From contig JBBQUY010000014.1 of assembly GCA_038212015.1 (NCBI GenBank), forward strand, positions 1 through 53,504: a DNA stretch of 53,504 nucleotides, written 5' to 3'. The notes under the pieces are model-generated. The model did not search any database. It was not told the origin of the DNA and saw nothing but the letters and a program-made list of their open reading frames with translations. This document shows positions 23,749 to 34,795 of the stretch, piece by piece. The stretch comes from JAGQUL01 sp038212015 (GTDB taxonomy: Bacteria; Actinomycetota; Thermoleophilia; Gaiellales; SKUG01). Position numbers and translations under genes: made by a program. How positions within the stretch are numbered: position 1 is the stretch's first letter; each line of letters starts with the position of its first letter.

Positions 23749-24660
23749 TCAGGCCTGAATGACGACCGGGGTACCTGCTCGAAGCAGTGGCTTGAGCCGC
23801 GCGAGGGCATCTTCGCTCACGCGAAGGCACCCGGCGCTGGCCGCCTCACCGATGGATCCGGGCGCGCCCGTCCCGTGAATCGCCATCTGGTCGCCGCCCG
23901 TCCAGCCGGCAGGCAGGTTGGGCTGCACGGTCGACATGCCGAACGCGTAGGTGCCGAACGACGCCTGCTGTGATCCGGGCACGGCCACGCGGTCGGTGAC
24001 CCAGAAGCGCCCCTTGGGCGACGGCGAACCCGGACGACCGATCGCGCTGCGCACCGAAAACAGCTCGCGACAGCCGCGGTACACGCGCACCCGCCGATCG
24101 GAGAGATCGGCGACGACCATCGTCGACGTGGTGCGGCCGGCGAAGCCGTCGATGCGCACCCATCCTGCACGAGTGACCGGCTTCGACCAGGGCAGGGTGA
24201 CGCGTCCCCAGCGACCGTCCTTGGACACGGCCTGGACCCACGCCGTCATCGACTGGCCCAGATAGCGGCTCGTGGCAGGCATCGTGCCGAGTGCGCGCCC
24301 GTTGGGAGTGGCGTGGATCACGGAGTCGCGGGTGACCTGCACGGTGCGATGCGGCTGCGCACACGTGACCCCGCCGACGCGACGCACGACCGGCGCGACG
24401 ACCGGATCAGGGATCGGCGGCACCTCGGTGACGGGGGCCGGCGTCGCCGCTTCCGGGGCCGGCGTGCCGGCGTCGGCCACGAGCGTGCCCGGAGCTGCTG
24501 CGGTCGGGCTCGTTCCAGCGCCGACTGGCAGCGCAGCGTTGGCGGCAGGCACGAGCGCTGCGCGCCGAGCCGTGTCGACCTGCAGGATCGCGATGCCCAG
24601 ACCGGCGGCGAGCAGGACGAGCACGGCAATCCTGCGAATGTGGAATCCGTTGTGCTGCAT
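23749..24660 (-). CDS. L,D-transpeptidase (YkuD domain), membrane-anchored
   Basis: 303 residues. A membrane helix at about 10-30 is followed by an Ala/Pro linker (40-90), an SH3-like region (about 95-170) and a YkuD catalytic domain (about 180-303) with the HGT motif (H262) and the SAGCLRV motif (Cys278), i.e. HxGT/HGT-x13-16-SxGC[LI]R. It forms 3-3 cross-links in peptidoglycan or attaches proteins to it, outside the membrane. The gene stands between the Gly-rich protein and the protease gene, all on the minus strand, with separate spacing of 18 and 117 nt. Confidence 0.9.
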   Translation of the reverse strand: MQHNGFHIRRIAVLVLLAAGLGIAILQVDTARRAALVPAANAALPVGAGTSPTAAAPGTLVADAGTPAPEAATPAPVTEVPPIPDPVVAPVVRRVGGVTCAQPHRTVQVTRDSVIHATPNGRALGTMPATSRYLGQSMTAWVQAVSKDGRWGRVTLPWSKPVTRAGWVRIDGFAGRTTSTMVVADLSDRRVRVYRGCRELFSVRSAIGRPGSPSPKGRFWVTDRVAVPGSQQASFGTYAFGMSTVQPNLPAGWTGGDQMAIHGTGAPGSIGEAASAGCLRVSEDALARLKPLLRAGTPVVIQA

Positions 24661-24777
24661 AGTGTCCAGACTTGGATCGGCGCAACTCCGAACGCCTTGA
24701 GTCGGCCCACTAGCATGTTGAATATTTGCAAGACCCGCGATCTGGCCGCGGCCGATACGAGCGCGTCGGACGGGCCG

Positions 24778-26208
24778 CTAGCGCGCGGCCGTGTCGCCGT
24801 GCTGCTCGCGACGGCTCGCCACGAGCTGGTCGGCTGCCGCTGCGAGGCGTCGTGCGTCCACCACGCCGAGCCCGGTGCGCTCGTCGGCACCGGGGCGATC
24901 TGCATCGCGCACGAGCGTCGGCAGCACCGATCGGACTTCGTCGAGGTCCGGTGACGCCTCGCCGCGATCGTGCACGGCCTGCGCGAGCAGCGCGACGAGC
25001 GACGCGACGATCGGTGCAGCCGCGCTCGTGCCGGCAAAGCCCCGGTCCGGCCCCCCGGTCGTATCGGCAGTGCCACCACCGAGCGCCGTCGACCGGATGT
25101 CGACGACCGGCGCAGCCACGTCCGGCTTGGGAAGCCCGGTGCGCGGCGATGGGCCGGTGCTGGCACGCGGATGCCAGGCGAAGGATCGGTCGACACCCCC
25201 GGCGGCGATCACGTCGGGAAGCTGCGCGGGGACGGCGATCGTGCCGCCATCGTCGCGTGCGCCGTCGTTGCCGGCGGCAGCCACGACGACCGCACCCGCC
25301 GCCGCGATCGTCGCCATCGATCGGTCGTAGTCTCCGGCCGGAACGCCGGGTGCGTCGAGGATGCCCCAGCTCGTCACGAGCACGTCGGCACCCCGCGACC
25401 CATCCTCCGGCGCGACCGCGTCCTGCAGCGCCCGGATTGCATTCGCGCGCTGGGTGTGTCGCGAGGCCAGGTCCTCGCCGTGATGGTCGCCGAACCCGGC
25501 GCCGTAGGTGCGCGAGCTGATCAGGTCGACGCCTGGAGCAAGTCCGGTGCGCGTGCCGGCCACGATCCCGGCGACGAATGTCCCGTGGCCGCTGCGCACG
25601 GGTACGTCGACAAAGCGGTCATGGATGCGCCCTCGGCGGAGCGCGGGCGCAAGGTCGGGGTGCTGCGCGTCGGCGCCGGAATCGACCACCGCCACGCGAA
25701 CGCCCTCGCCGGTCAGCCCGGCACGGTGGGCTGCGGAAAAACCGAGCTCGCCGGCGAACCACTGCGGGCCGGCGTCTCCCCGCGCAGACGTGCCCACCTC
25801 GCGGTCGAAGCCGGGCGCCGCCACGCCGCGAGCGCCGGGCGGAAGGTCGGCCGGATCGAGCATTCGCGCGCCGGCGTGCTGCAGGAGTTCGTCGACGGCG
25901 CGGGCGGCGTCCGCGACGCCCGCCGGAACGTCGATGCGCACGATTGCGCTGCCGTCGATCCAGAGCCGGTCCCGAACGTCGATGCCGGCGGCGTGCAGTC
26001 CGGCAGCGTCCAGGTCTTCGCGTAGCTGCCTGGTCGTCGCTGCGACGCCTGCGTCGGTGGCAGCTCGCATGCGCTCGAACGTAGTGCCGCGGCGCGATTC
26101 GCTGGGCGCTGCGGCGCGCAGGTCCTCGAGACGAACAGCGGGAGCGACGCGCAGCCATGCCCAGCGCTGCTCACGCGCATCAGTGCCAGGTGCGGAGCCA
26201 AGCTGCAT
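24778..26208 (-). CDS. Subtilisin-like serine protease (peptidase S8)
   Basis: About 476 residues from ATG 26208; a GTG at 26247 is also possible and neither has an ideal ribosome site. The S8 catalytic triad is intact: Asp176 (VAVVDSGADAQHPDL), His208 (GHGTFVAGIVAG), Ser395 (FAGTSAAAPIVASL), with the oxyanion Asn314 (AAAGNDGA). About 150 residues precede the protease domain and could be a propeptide or a separate domain; they show no signal sequence. The C-terminal 60 residues are helical. Substrate and export are unknown. Confidence 0.88.
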   Translation of the reverse strand: MQLGSAPGTDAREQRWAWLRVAPAVRLEDLRAAAPSESRRGTTFERMRAATDAGVAATTRQLREDLDAAGLHAAGIDVRDRLWIDGSAIVRIDVPAGVADAARAVDELLQHAGARMLDPADLPPGARGVAAPGFDREVGTSARGDAGPQWFAGELGFSAAHRAGLTGEGVRVAVVDSGADAQHPDLAPALRRGRIHDRFVDVPVRSGHGTFVAGIVAGTRTGLAPGVDLISSRTYGAGFGDHHGEDLASRHTQRANAIRALQDAVAPEDGSRGADVLVTSWGILDAPGVPAGDYDRSMATIAAAGAVVVAAAGNDGARDDGGTIAVPAQLPDVIAAGGVDRSFAWHPRASTGPSPRTGLPKPDVAAPVVDIRSTALGGGTADTTGGPDRGFAGTSAAAPIVASLVALLAQAVHDRGEASPDLDEVRSVLPTLVRDADRPGADERTGLGVVDARRLAAAADQLVASRREQHGDTAAR

Positions 26209-26274
26209 GCGTACATGCTGAACTCCCGCGCGCAAGAATGGGAGCACTGCGATCAGGTATGGCCGCTGCTGACC

Positions 26275-26634
26275 CTAGGCCAGCACCTTTTGGACCGCGT
26301 CGAGGACACGCTCGGGCTTGACCGGCTTGATGATGTAGTCGACGGCTCCGGCCTGCAGCGCTCGCAGCACCGTCGGCTTGTCGGTGATGGCCGAGCACAT
26401 GATCACCTTCGCATCCGGATGACCGTCGAGGATCTCGCGGAGCGCCGTGATTCCATCCTTTTCGGGCATCGTGATGTCGAGCGTGGTGACGTCCGGCAGG
26501 AGCTCGCGGTATCGGTCGACCGCCTCGACGCCGTTGGCTGCTTCGCCGACGACTTCATGGCCGTGCTGGGTGAGCAGATCCCGGAGGACGTGACGAATGA
26601 ACATCGCGTCGTCGACAACGAGAACTCGTGCCAC
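26275..26634 (-). CDS. Single-domain response regulator (CheY-like receiver)
   Basis: 119 residues from GTG 26634, preceded by AGGGAG at 6-7 nt; an upstream in-frame extension lacks a ribosome site. VLVVDDAMFIRHVL supplies the acidic pair D8/D9; the phosphoacceptor is D53 in TLDITMPEKDG; the Ser/Thr (MCSAIT) and Lys (IIKP) follow at the right places. No output domain is present. The sequence is CheY-like (TMPEKDGI), suggesting control of motility or of another enzyme through protein contact. It sits alone between the protease and lexA; no cognate kinase is nearby. Confidence 0.9.
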   Translation of the reverse strand: MARVLVVDDAMFIRHVLRDLLTQHGHEVVGEAANGVEAVDRYRELLPDVTTLDITMPEKDGITALREILDGHPDAKVIMCSAITDKPTVLRALQAGAVDYIIKPVKPERVLDAVQKVLA

Positions 26635-26757
26635 GGCTTGCTCCCTCTGGGTACTGCGCTCCTGCTGGACCGGACCCGGGACAGGTAGACGCTCCCGGGG
26701 CATCGGCAGGCTACCTGCAGCCTTGAGACAACGCAGCGCGAACCAAGAATCGGTAGG

Positions 26758-27483
26758 TCAGATGGCCCGCATGACTCCAGTCACGATGCCGGCGATCTCG
26801 ACCTGGTCGGTGACGATCGGTTCGTACGCGGGGTTCTCGCTGTGCAGCTCGACGTGGCCCGCGCGGCGTTCGAAGCGCTTGCACGTCGCCTCCTCGTCGT
26901 CGCCGACGAGCGCGATCACGATCTGGCCGTTGCTCGCATCCTTCTGATGGCGCACGACGACCCAGTCACCGTCGAGTATGCCCGCGCCTTCCATGCTGTC
27001 GCCGCGCACCTTGAGCAGGAACGAGTCGCCGGAACGCGTGAGCTTCTTCGGGACCGGCACGTACTCTTCGACATGCTCGTCGGCCAAGATCGGCGCGCCC
27101 GCCGCGACGCGGCCGAGCAGCGGCATCGTGACGCTCGCGTCGACGTCGACGTTGCCGACGCTCCCGGCACCCGTCGACGGGACCGCTGCAGGTCCCGTGG
27201 CGCCCACGGAACCACCCGCGGTCGCATCGATCCCAAGCGATGCCGCTGCCGGCCCCCACTTGAGTGCGCGTGGCTTGGTGGGGTCGCGCTCGATGATCCC
27301 GGCGCGCTCGAGCGCGGCCAGGTGCGAGTGCACGGTCGAGCTGGACGCCATGCCGAGCACCTCGCCGATCTCGCGGACGGTCGGAGGGTAGCCGTGCTCG
27401 GCCGTGTGCGAGCGCAGCACGTCGAGGACTGCCCGCTGGCGGTCGGTGAGTTCGGGTGCGGTCAGCGCGGAGGAATCGAACAT
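26758..27483 (-). CDS. lexA: LexA repressor
   Basis: 241 residues, in the upper part of the family's size range. It has an N-terminal winged helix (LTDRQRAVLDVLRSH, GYPPTVREIGEVLGMASSSTVHSHL), a Gly/Ala-rich linker of about 45 residues that is longer than in E. coli, and the C-terminal S24 autoprotease domain with cleavage site Ala128-Gly129, nucleophile Ser163 (GDSMEGAGI) and Lys202 (ATCKRF). It represses SOS genes and is cleaved with RecA help. A perfect SOS box covers the start codon, so it is autoregulated. ATG at 27483 was chosen because the LexA domain begins there. Confidence 0.96.
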   Translation of the reverse strand: MFDSSALTAPELTDRQRAVLDVLRSHTAEHGYPPTVREIGEVLGMASSSTVHSHLAALERAGIIERDPTKPRALKWGPAAASLGIDATAGGSVGATGPAAVPSTGAGSVGNVDVDASVTMPLLGRVAAGAPILADEHVEEYVPVPKKLTRSGDSFLLKVRGDSMEGAGILDGDWVVVRHQKDASNGQIVIALVGDDEEATCKRFERRAGHVELHSENPAYEPIVTDQVEIAGIVTGVMRAI

Positions 27484-27490
27484 ACGTTCT
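27477..27490. promoter_or_regulatory. SOS box (LexA operator) over the lexA start codon
   Basis: CGAACATACGTTCT contains the palindromic GAAC-N4-GTTC core (27478-27489) of Gram-positive LexA operators. The lexA ATG complement is at 27481-27483, inside the box. TACCAT on the minus strand (27498-27493) is a possible -10 box, which would put the transcript start at or next to the ATG. Confidence 0.85.
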
Positions 27491-27530
27491 ACATGGTACC
27501 CGATACGGTCGGATGCTATCCTTCTCGCGT

Positions 27531-27551
27531 GGCCCCGCCTCGCGCGGGGCC
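27531..27551 (+). other. GC-rich hairpin in the leader of tRNA-Leu
   Basis: GGCCCCGC (27531-27538) pairs with GCGGGGCC (27544-27551) across a 5-nt loop, 13 nt before the tRNA 5' end. It could aid processing or attenuate readthrough from the divergent lexA region. Confidence 0.4.
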
Positions 27552-27564
27552 GCATGTTCGACAC

Positions 27565-27650
27565 GCGCACGTGGCGGAATTGGTAGACGCGCCAGGTTGA
27601 GGGCCTGGTGGGCTTCACGGCCCGTGGTGGTTCGAGTCCACTCGTGCGCA
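27565..27650 (+). tRNA. tRNA-Leu (GAG)
   Basis: 86 nt with acceptor stem GCGCACG/CGTGCGC (27565-27571 with 27643-27649), discriminator A27650, a leucine-type long variable arm and the TTCGAGTCC T-loop. The anticodon stem CCAGG/CCTGG encloses loop TTGAGGG, giving anticodon GAG at 27599-27601 (reads CUC/CUU). The 3' CCA is not encoded. Confidence 0.96.
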
Positions 27651-27658
27651 TCTCACGC

Positions 27659-27684
27659 GAAGGCGTCCCCCCGGGGGCGCCTTC
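27659..27684 (+). terminator. Hairpin terminator after tRNA-Leu
   Basis: GAAGGCG and CGCCTTC close a stem that continues through CCCC/GGGG with a short loop, 8 nt after the tRNA and followed by a T/C-rich stretch. Confidence 0.75.
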
Positions 27685-27728
27685 GTCGTCCTAGGGGGAA
27701 TTGTCGGATCTCCATCGAATACGACGGC

Positions 27729-28076
27729 ATGGACGATGATCGCGCGATGACGAATCCGGCCCTCGACCTCGCAGCACGCGGGAACGGACAGTGGTGGGGC
27801 ATCGCCGCACTCGTCGCGGCGATCGCGGTAGCGATCGGCGCCGCGATCGCAAGCCTCACGGACAGCCCCTCGTTCGCAGGCACCGACAGCATCACCACGG
27901 CATGGCGCCTCCAGTACGCGATCAATGAGCTGGCGCTCGTGCCCGTGCTGCTCACGGTCGTGGCCCTGCTCGTGGAACGCAGTCGTTTGCTGCCGTTCCT
28001 GGCCGCCGGCATCTGGTCAGCCGCCCAGGTCGTCGAAGCCGTCTCGACCTTCGCAGACAGCAGCAACCTCGCCTGA
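27729..28076 (+). CDS. Small hypothetical membrane protein
   Basis: 115 residues from ATG 27729; a second ATG at 27747 is equally possible and neither has a clear ribosome site. Two or three hydrophobic helices are visible: WWGIAALVAAIAVAIGAAIA (about 22-41), ALVPVLLTVVALLV (about 70-83) and FLAAGIWSAAQVVEAVS (about 89-105). There is no family similarity I recognise. It is convergent with the opp operon, ending 8 nt before oppF's stop. Confidence 0.6.
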   Translation: MDDDRAMTNPALDLAARGNGQWWGIAALVAAIAVAIGAAIASLTDSPSFAGTDSITTAWRLQYAINELALVPVLLTVVALLVERSRLLPFLAAGIWSAAQVVEAVSTFADSSNLA

Positions 28077-28084
28077 CGCGGCGC

Positions 28085-30312
<2,228 letters not shown>

Positions 30313-30487
30313 CTTGTGCGTTGTTCCCCTCGCGAGCTTCGGCCCCTACCCCGGTATATCGGCAGGTACGGGCCTGTTCGTCACACGATGTCGTGTGCGT
30401 GTCCCTGCGGGACGCCAACTCCCTCGTTCGGACGACTCGAGCGAGCTCGGTCGTCCCTCATTCCGGTCGTTGGTTCGCCGGCCATCG

Positions 30488-31537
30488 TCAATGCACCTGC
30501 CCACGCGGGTCGAGCGCGTCGCGCATGCCATCGGCGACCGCGATCGCCGACAGCACGGTCGACGCGATGAGCAGCGCCGGCACCCAGATCAGGTGCGGCT
30601 GCGAATCGATGTACGTATATCCGTTCTCGGCCAGCACGCCCCATGATGCATCAGGTGGCTGCACGCCGAGGCCCAGGAACGACAGGAAGGCCTCGCCGAG
30701 GATTGCGTTGGGGATCTCGAGGAAGATGACGACGACCATCACGCCGATGGTGTTGGGCAGCACGTGGCGCGTCACGACGCGGCTTGCCGAGGCGCCGGCG
30801 GCGAGCGCGCTTTCCACGTAGTCGTTGGACTTGAGGCTCAGCATCTGGCCGCGCATGATGCGCGCGGACGTGAACCAGGCGGTGATCGACAGGGCTGGAA
30901 CCATGTACACGATCGGGTCCGCATCCGGGTACTTGTCCTTCATCACGGTGACGGTGATGATCGCGAACGGCAGGTAGGGCAGGCCGTAGAGCGCGTCGAG
31001 GAAGCGCATCATCGCGTTGTCGAGGCGGCCGCCGACGTAGCCCGACAGCGAGCCGTACGTGACGCCGACGGCGAGGATCACGATCGACACCGCGAAGGCG
31101 ATCGACAGCGAGATGCGTGCCCCGATCCACGCGCGAAGCCACAGGTCGCGGCCGAACGGGTCCGTGCCGAAGGGGTGCTCCCAGCTGGGCGAGAGCTCCT
31201 TCTGGTCGTAATTGATGCGCGTCGCCTCGGTGGCGTCGCCGAACATCGGGACGATGATCGCGAGCAGCACGTACGCCACGAGCAGGAAGAGGCCGGCCAT
31301 CGCGGTCTTGTTGTGGGAGAAGCGCCGCGACGCATCTCGCAGCAACGATCGCTGTTCGCCTGCCACGCCGCCAGCGTCGGTGACGTCGAACGCCTCGACG
31401 CGCGCGCTCCAGTTGCCGGCGAGGTCGCCGAGCTCGCGCTGCGCCTCCAGCCGAAGGTCGGCGACTTCCGACGCCGCTGGCGGCTCGTTGAGCGGATTGC
31501 CCGGTGCCGCGTCCGGGTTGCGCGGCGGCTTAGTCAT
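30488..31537 (-). CDS. oppC: Oligopeptide/dipeptide ABC transporter permease (OppC/DppC)
   Basis: 349 residues. A long N-terminal cytoplasmic segment (about 75 residues) precedes the first helix (AMAGLFLLVAYVLLAIIVPMF), the HPFGTDPFGRDLWLR motif and five further helices with the permease EAA loop (ESALAAGASASRVVTRHVLPN). ATG at 31537 overlaps the oppB stop by 8 nt (ATGACTAA). Inner-membrane half of the peptide channel. Confidence 0.93.
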   Translation of the reverse strand: MTKPPRNPDAAPGNPLNEPPAASEVADLRLEAQRELGDLAGNWSARVEAFDVTDAGGVAGEQRSLLRDASRRFSHNKTAMAGLFLLVAYVLLAIIVPMFGDATEATRINYDQKELSPSWEHPFGTDPFGRDLWLRAWIGARISLSIAFAVSIVILAVGVTYGSLSGYVGGRLDNAMMRFLDALYGLPYLPFAIITVTVMKDKYPDADPIVYMVPALSITAWFTSARIMRGQMLSLKSNDYVESALAAGASASRVVTRHVLPNTIGVMVVVIFLEIPNAILGEAFLSFLGLGVQPPDASWGVLAENGYTYIDSQPHLIWVPALLIASTVLSAIAVADGMRDALDPRGQVH

Positions 31538-32465
31538 GCGACACCCGCGGGTCCAGCCACGCGACCACGAGGTCGACGAGGAGGTTGAGCACGATGATGA
31601 GCGCGGACAGCAGCACCGTCGTGGCGAGCACCATGCGCGAATCGATGGGCTGCTTGAACGCCTCGATGAACTGGTCCGCAACGCCGGGCACGATCATGAT
31701 CCGCTCGATGATGAACGAGCCCGTCAGCACGAACGCGAACAGCGGACCAGCGTTGGTGACCGTGGGAATCATCGAGTTGCGCAGGGCATGGCGAACGACG
31801 GTGCGGCGCCACGGCAGGCCCTTGGCCCGCGCGGTCGTGATGTATTCCTGCTGCAGGGCTTCGAGCATCGACGCACGGACCAGGCGCGTGAAGTACGGCA
31901 TGATCGCGAGCCCGAGCACGGTGATCGGGCCGACGCGATCCCACCACGAGTTCCAGCCGTAGGGCGCTTCGAACTGCAGCACGCCGATCGGTGGCGGCAG
32001 GTACACCTTGCCGGAGACCCACAGCGTCGCCACGACGAAGCTGGGGAGCGCGAACGCGGCCGTCGCCACGAAGGTGATCGCGTAGTCGATGAGGCCGTTG
32101 TGTCTGAGCGCTGAGATGACGCCGAGACTGATGCCGACGATCGCGGCGAACGCAAATGCCAGGCCGCCGAGCAGCATCGACGTCGGCAGCGTGTCGAAGA
32201 CGATGTCGCGCACCGGGAAGTTGCCGGGCTTGGTCGACAGTCCGAAATCGCCCTGCACGAAGTCGGTGAGGAAGTCCTTGTACTGGGCAGCGGCCGACTT
32301 GTCGAGCCCGTAGAGCTCGCGCAGGTTCTGCTGGACGCTCGGAGCCATCCTCGGGTTGTTGAACGGCTCGTACGGCATCGCCTTGACGAGCACGAAGGCG
32401 AGCAGGGACGCCAGCAGCAGGACCGGGATGGACCACAGGAGGCGGCGCAGGATGTACGTGACCAA
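31530..32465 (-). CDS. oppB: Oligopeptide/dipeptide ABC transporter permease (OppB/DppB)
   Basis: 311 residues from TTG 32465, chosen because GAGGAG lies 8 nt upstream and VTYILRRLLWSIPVLLLASL is the usual N-terminus; a GTG at 32486 without ribosome site would add 7 residues. Six helices are predicted, with the EAA loop (QQEYITTARAKGLPWRRTVVRHALRNS split over the coupling helix). It pairs with OppC. Confidence 0.9.
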   Translation of the reverse strand: MVTYILRRLLWSIPVLLLASLLAFVLVKAMPYEPFNNPRMAPSVQQNLRELYGLDKSAAAQYKDFLTDFVQGDFGLSTKPGNFPVRDIVFDTLPTSMLLGGLAFAFAAIVGISLGVISALRHNGLIDYAITFVATAAFALPSFVVATLWVSGKVYLPPPIGVLQFEAPYGWNSWWDRVGPITVLGLAIMPYFTRLVRASMLEALQQEYITTARAKGLPWRRTVVRHALRNSMIPTVTNAGPLFAFVLTGSFIIERIMIVPGVADQFIEAFKQPIDSRMVLATTVLLSALIIVLNLLVDLVVAWLDPRVSHD

Positions 32466-32549
32466 ATCGAGCGCTCCTCGGCTCACGTCGGACGGGATGG
32501 ACCTACCCGTCAGTACGACGTGTCAATCGGGCTTCGTCCGAATTGACGA

Positions 32550-32579
32550 GGGGACCGCCGGCCGAAACCAGCGGTCCCC
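32550..32579 (-). terminator. Stem-loop between oppA and oppB
   Basis: GGGGACCGC (32550-32558) pairs with GCGGTCCCC (32571-32579). It follows oppA by 27 nt and precedes oppB, so it can act as a partial terminator or mRNA-stabilising hairpin that makes the binding protein more abundant than the rest of the transporter. Confidence 0.6.
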
Positions 32580-32606
32580 ATCGTCACTGAGTCGTCGTAG
32601 CTGGTG

Positions 32607-34358
32607 CTACTTCTTCTCGTCGCTGATCGCGAGGTCCTCGTAGTAGAGCATGCCGCTCGCGGAGAGCTCGAACGGCTCGCCGTCCTGCAGCACGTACGTC
32701 GCGACGATCGTGTCGTTGGTCGGCTGGTACAGCGGAGCGGCCGGCATGTCGCCTTCCGGTCCGGTCAGCTTCGCCTCGAGCTCCTTGTAGATCTCGAAGC
32801 GCGCGTCGGGATCCACCGTCGTGAGCGCCTCTTCATAGACCTCGTCGAACTCCTCGGAGCAGTAGTTCGACGAGTTCAGGCCTGCCTCGACGTTGTCGCA
32901 GGTAAACAGCTGGTACCAGTTCTGCGCGTCGGGGTAGTCCTGGATCCAGCCCTGGAGGACGACGTCGACCTTCTTGCCGACCGGCGAGTAGCCGAGGCCG
33001 ACGGTCGCGAGCACGTCACCCGGGGTCGGGTTCAGCTTCGCCTTGACGCCGATCTTGGCCCAGTCGCTCTGCATCTGCTCGGCGATCTGACCGGCGTTGC
33101 CGGAGTCGGACGAGAAGTAGATGTCGAGCGTCTCGCTCTCCTTCCAGCCGGCTTCCTCGAGCAGGCCCTTGGCCTTGTCGATGTCAGGACCTTCCTCCGC
33201 ACCGATGAACTCCTGCGCACCCTGCGAGAAGACGTCGAAGCCGGGGATGCCGTCAGGAGCGACGGTGTTCATGGGCTTGTCGCCGCGCTTGGAGATGTTC
33301 TCCACGATGCTCGGGCGGTCGATGCCGATCGCGAGTGCCTGGCGCACCTTCGGATCCGACAGCTCCGGGTTGGTCGTGTTGAAGTACGCGTACTGGGTCT
33401 CGATCGACGGACGCGAGACGTAGTAGTCCTCGCCCTTCACGCGGTCGATGTCAGCCGAGTCGATCGCCGTGCGCATGAACGCCATGTCGATGCGACCGCG
33501 CTCGAACTCGCGCAGTGCGGTCTTCGGCTCGCCGATCATGCGGAACGTGATCTTGTCGAGCTCGACGTCGTCCGCGTCCCAGAACTCCGGGTTCTTCTCG
33601 ACGACGATGCGCTCCTTGGGAGCGTACTCGGTCATGATGAACGGACCGCTGACGACGATGTTCTCCGGCGTCGTCCACTTGTCACCGAACTTCTCGATGA
33701 CGTCCTTGCGCAGCGGGACGAACGTCTGCAGCGTCATGAGCTGGTCGAACCACGGCACGGGGCGCAGCAGCTTGAACTCGATCGTGTGCTCGTCCGTTGC
33801 CGTGACGCCGATCGATTCGGGCTTGCCGTCGGTCAGCTCCGGGCGGTAGTCGGCGGTGCAGTTCTCCTTCGCGTCCTTGCCGGAGTTGTACTCGCACGCG
33901 CCGACGATGTCGAGCATGAACGAGGCGAAGTAGGCACCTGATGCCGGATCGAGCGCGTGCTGGACGCCGAAGACGACGTCGTCCGCGACGAGCGGCTTGC
34001 CGTCACTCCACTTGGCATCGTCACGGATCTCGACCGTGTAGGTGAGGCCGTCCTCGCTGATCTCCGGCAGCTCGGTCGCCAGGAACGGCTCCATCTCGGT
34101 GCCGTCCTCGTTGAAGCGATAGAGGTTGACGAACATCGCGTTGAGGCGATTGACCGAGTCGAGGTAGGCGACCTTCGGCGGATCGAACACGCCGGCGTCG
34201 GTCTCGTCACCGATCTGCACGGTCAGTTCCTGGGTGGGGGCAAGGTCCTTGCTGCCGCTGCCACCTTCATCGTCGTCGCCACCGCAGCCGACCGCGACGA
34301 ACGCGGCGGCCACCAAAATGGCGGTCGAAGCCAACAGCTTCTGGAACTTCACGGACAC
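32607..34358 (-). CDS. oppA: Oligopeptide/dipeptide-binding lipoprotein (OppA/DppA, SBP family 5)
   Basis: 583 residues from GTG 34358, preceded by GGAAGG at about 7 nt. The signal peptide ends in a lipobox FVAVGC (Cys25), so the protein is anchored outside the membrane by lipid. The mature protein is a class C substrate-binding protein with the SBP_bac_5 pattern (LPEISEDGLTYTVEIRDDAKWSDG, the start of the domain signature). It delivers peptides to OppBCDF. First gene of the operon; the C-terminus is complete. Confidence 0.93.
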   Translation of the reverse strand: MSVKFQKLLASTAILVAAAFVAVGCGGDDDEGGSGSKDLAPTQELTVQIGDETDAGVFDPPKVAYLDSVNRLNAMFVNLYRFNEDGTEMEPFLATELPEISEDGLTYTVEIRDDAKWSDGKPLVADDVVFGVQHALDPASGAYFASFMLDIVGACEYNSGKDAKENCTADYRPELTDGKPESIGVTATDEHTIEFKLLRPVPWFDQLMTLQTFVPLRKDVIEKFGDKWTTPENIVVSGPFIMTEYAPKERIVVEKNPEFWDADDVELDKITFRMIGEPKTALREFERGRIDMAFMRTAIDSADIDRVKGEDYYVSRPSIETQYAYFNTTNPELSDPKVRQALAIGIDRPSIVENISKRGDKPMNTVAPDGIPGFDVFSQGAQEFIGAEEGPDIDKAKGLLEEAGWKESETLDIYFSSDSGNAGQIAEQMQSDWAKIGVKAKLNPTPGDVLATVGLGYSPVGKKVDVVLQGWIQDYPDAQNWYQLFTCDNVEAGLNSSNYCSEEFDEVYEEALTTVDPDARFEIYKELEAKLTGPEGDMPAAPLYQPTNDTIVATYVLQDGEPFELSASGMLYYEDLAISDEKK

Positions 34359-34490
34359 GGGATGCCTTCCTCTCGTTTGCTCACACGGGCGTCGACGCGC
34401 GACGACGCCATACGTCATCGAGGTCATTCGCCACCACACCGCAGCGCTCCTACCCAGAGTTGCAGATGTTGAACGCGAAGCTGCGAGGAT

Positions 34491-34506
34491 CCGCCGTTTA
34501 CGGCGG
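34491..34506 (-). terminator. Small hairpin after secG
   Basis: CCGCCG-ttta-CGGCGG, 7 nt beyond the secG stop, with partial outer pairing of GGATC/GATCC type. Short; only a weak terminator candidate. Confidence 0.35.
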
Positions 34507-34513
34507 CTGCGGA

Positions 34514-34744
34514 TCAGTTGAAGATCTTGGCGAGCGTGAGCGTCGTCGCCAGGTACAGCAGCGCGGTGATGACCGTGAGCCGGTCGAGGTTGCGCTCCAT
34601 GACGTGCTGGCCGCCACCCTGACCGCCGCCGGCGCCGCCGCCGATCGACCCGAGTCCGCTCTGCGCGCCCGAGTGCATGAGCACCAGCGCGATCAGTGCG
34701 ATCGAGAACAGGACGTGAAAGAAGATGACGATGCCGTCGACCAT
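34514..34744 (-). CDS. secG: Preprotein translocase subunit SecG
   Basis: 76 residues with the two SecG helices (IVIFFHVLFSIALIALVLMH and LTVITALLYLATTLTLAKI) joined by the conserved Gly-rich loop containing HSGAQSGLGSIGGG. SecG assists SecYE in protein export. It lies upstream of the opp operon, preceded by the hydrolase gene on the same strand. Confidence 0.93.
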   Translation of the reverse strand: MVDGIVIFFHVLFSIALIALVLMHSGAQSGLGSIGGGAGGGQGGGQHVMERNLDRLTVITALLYLATTLTLAKIFN

Positions 34745-34795
34745 GCGCCGCAGGCTATCAGCGAGGGCGGCTGGAGTCGACCGCGACCGGCGTGC

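Noticed and set aside
23459..23758. Proline-rich plus-strand frame (polyPro/Arg)
   Set aside because: It is the complement of the Gly-rich N-terminus of the minus-strand protein.
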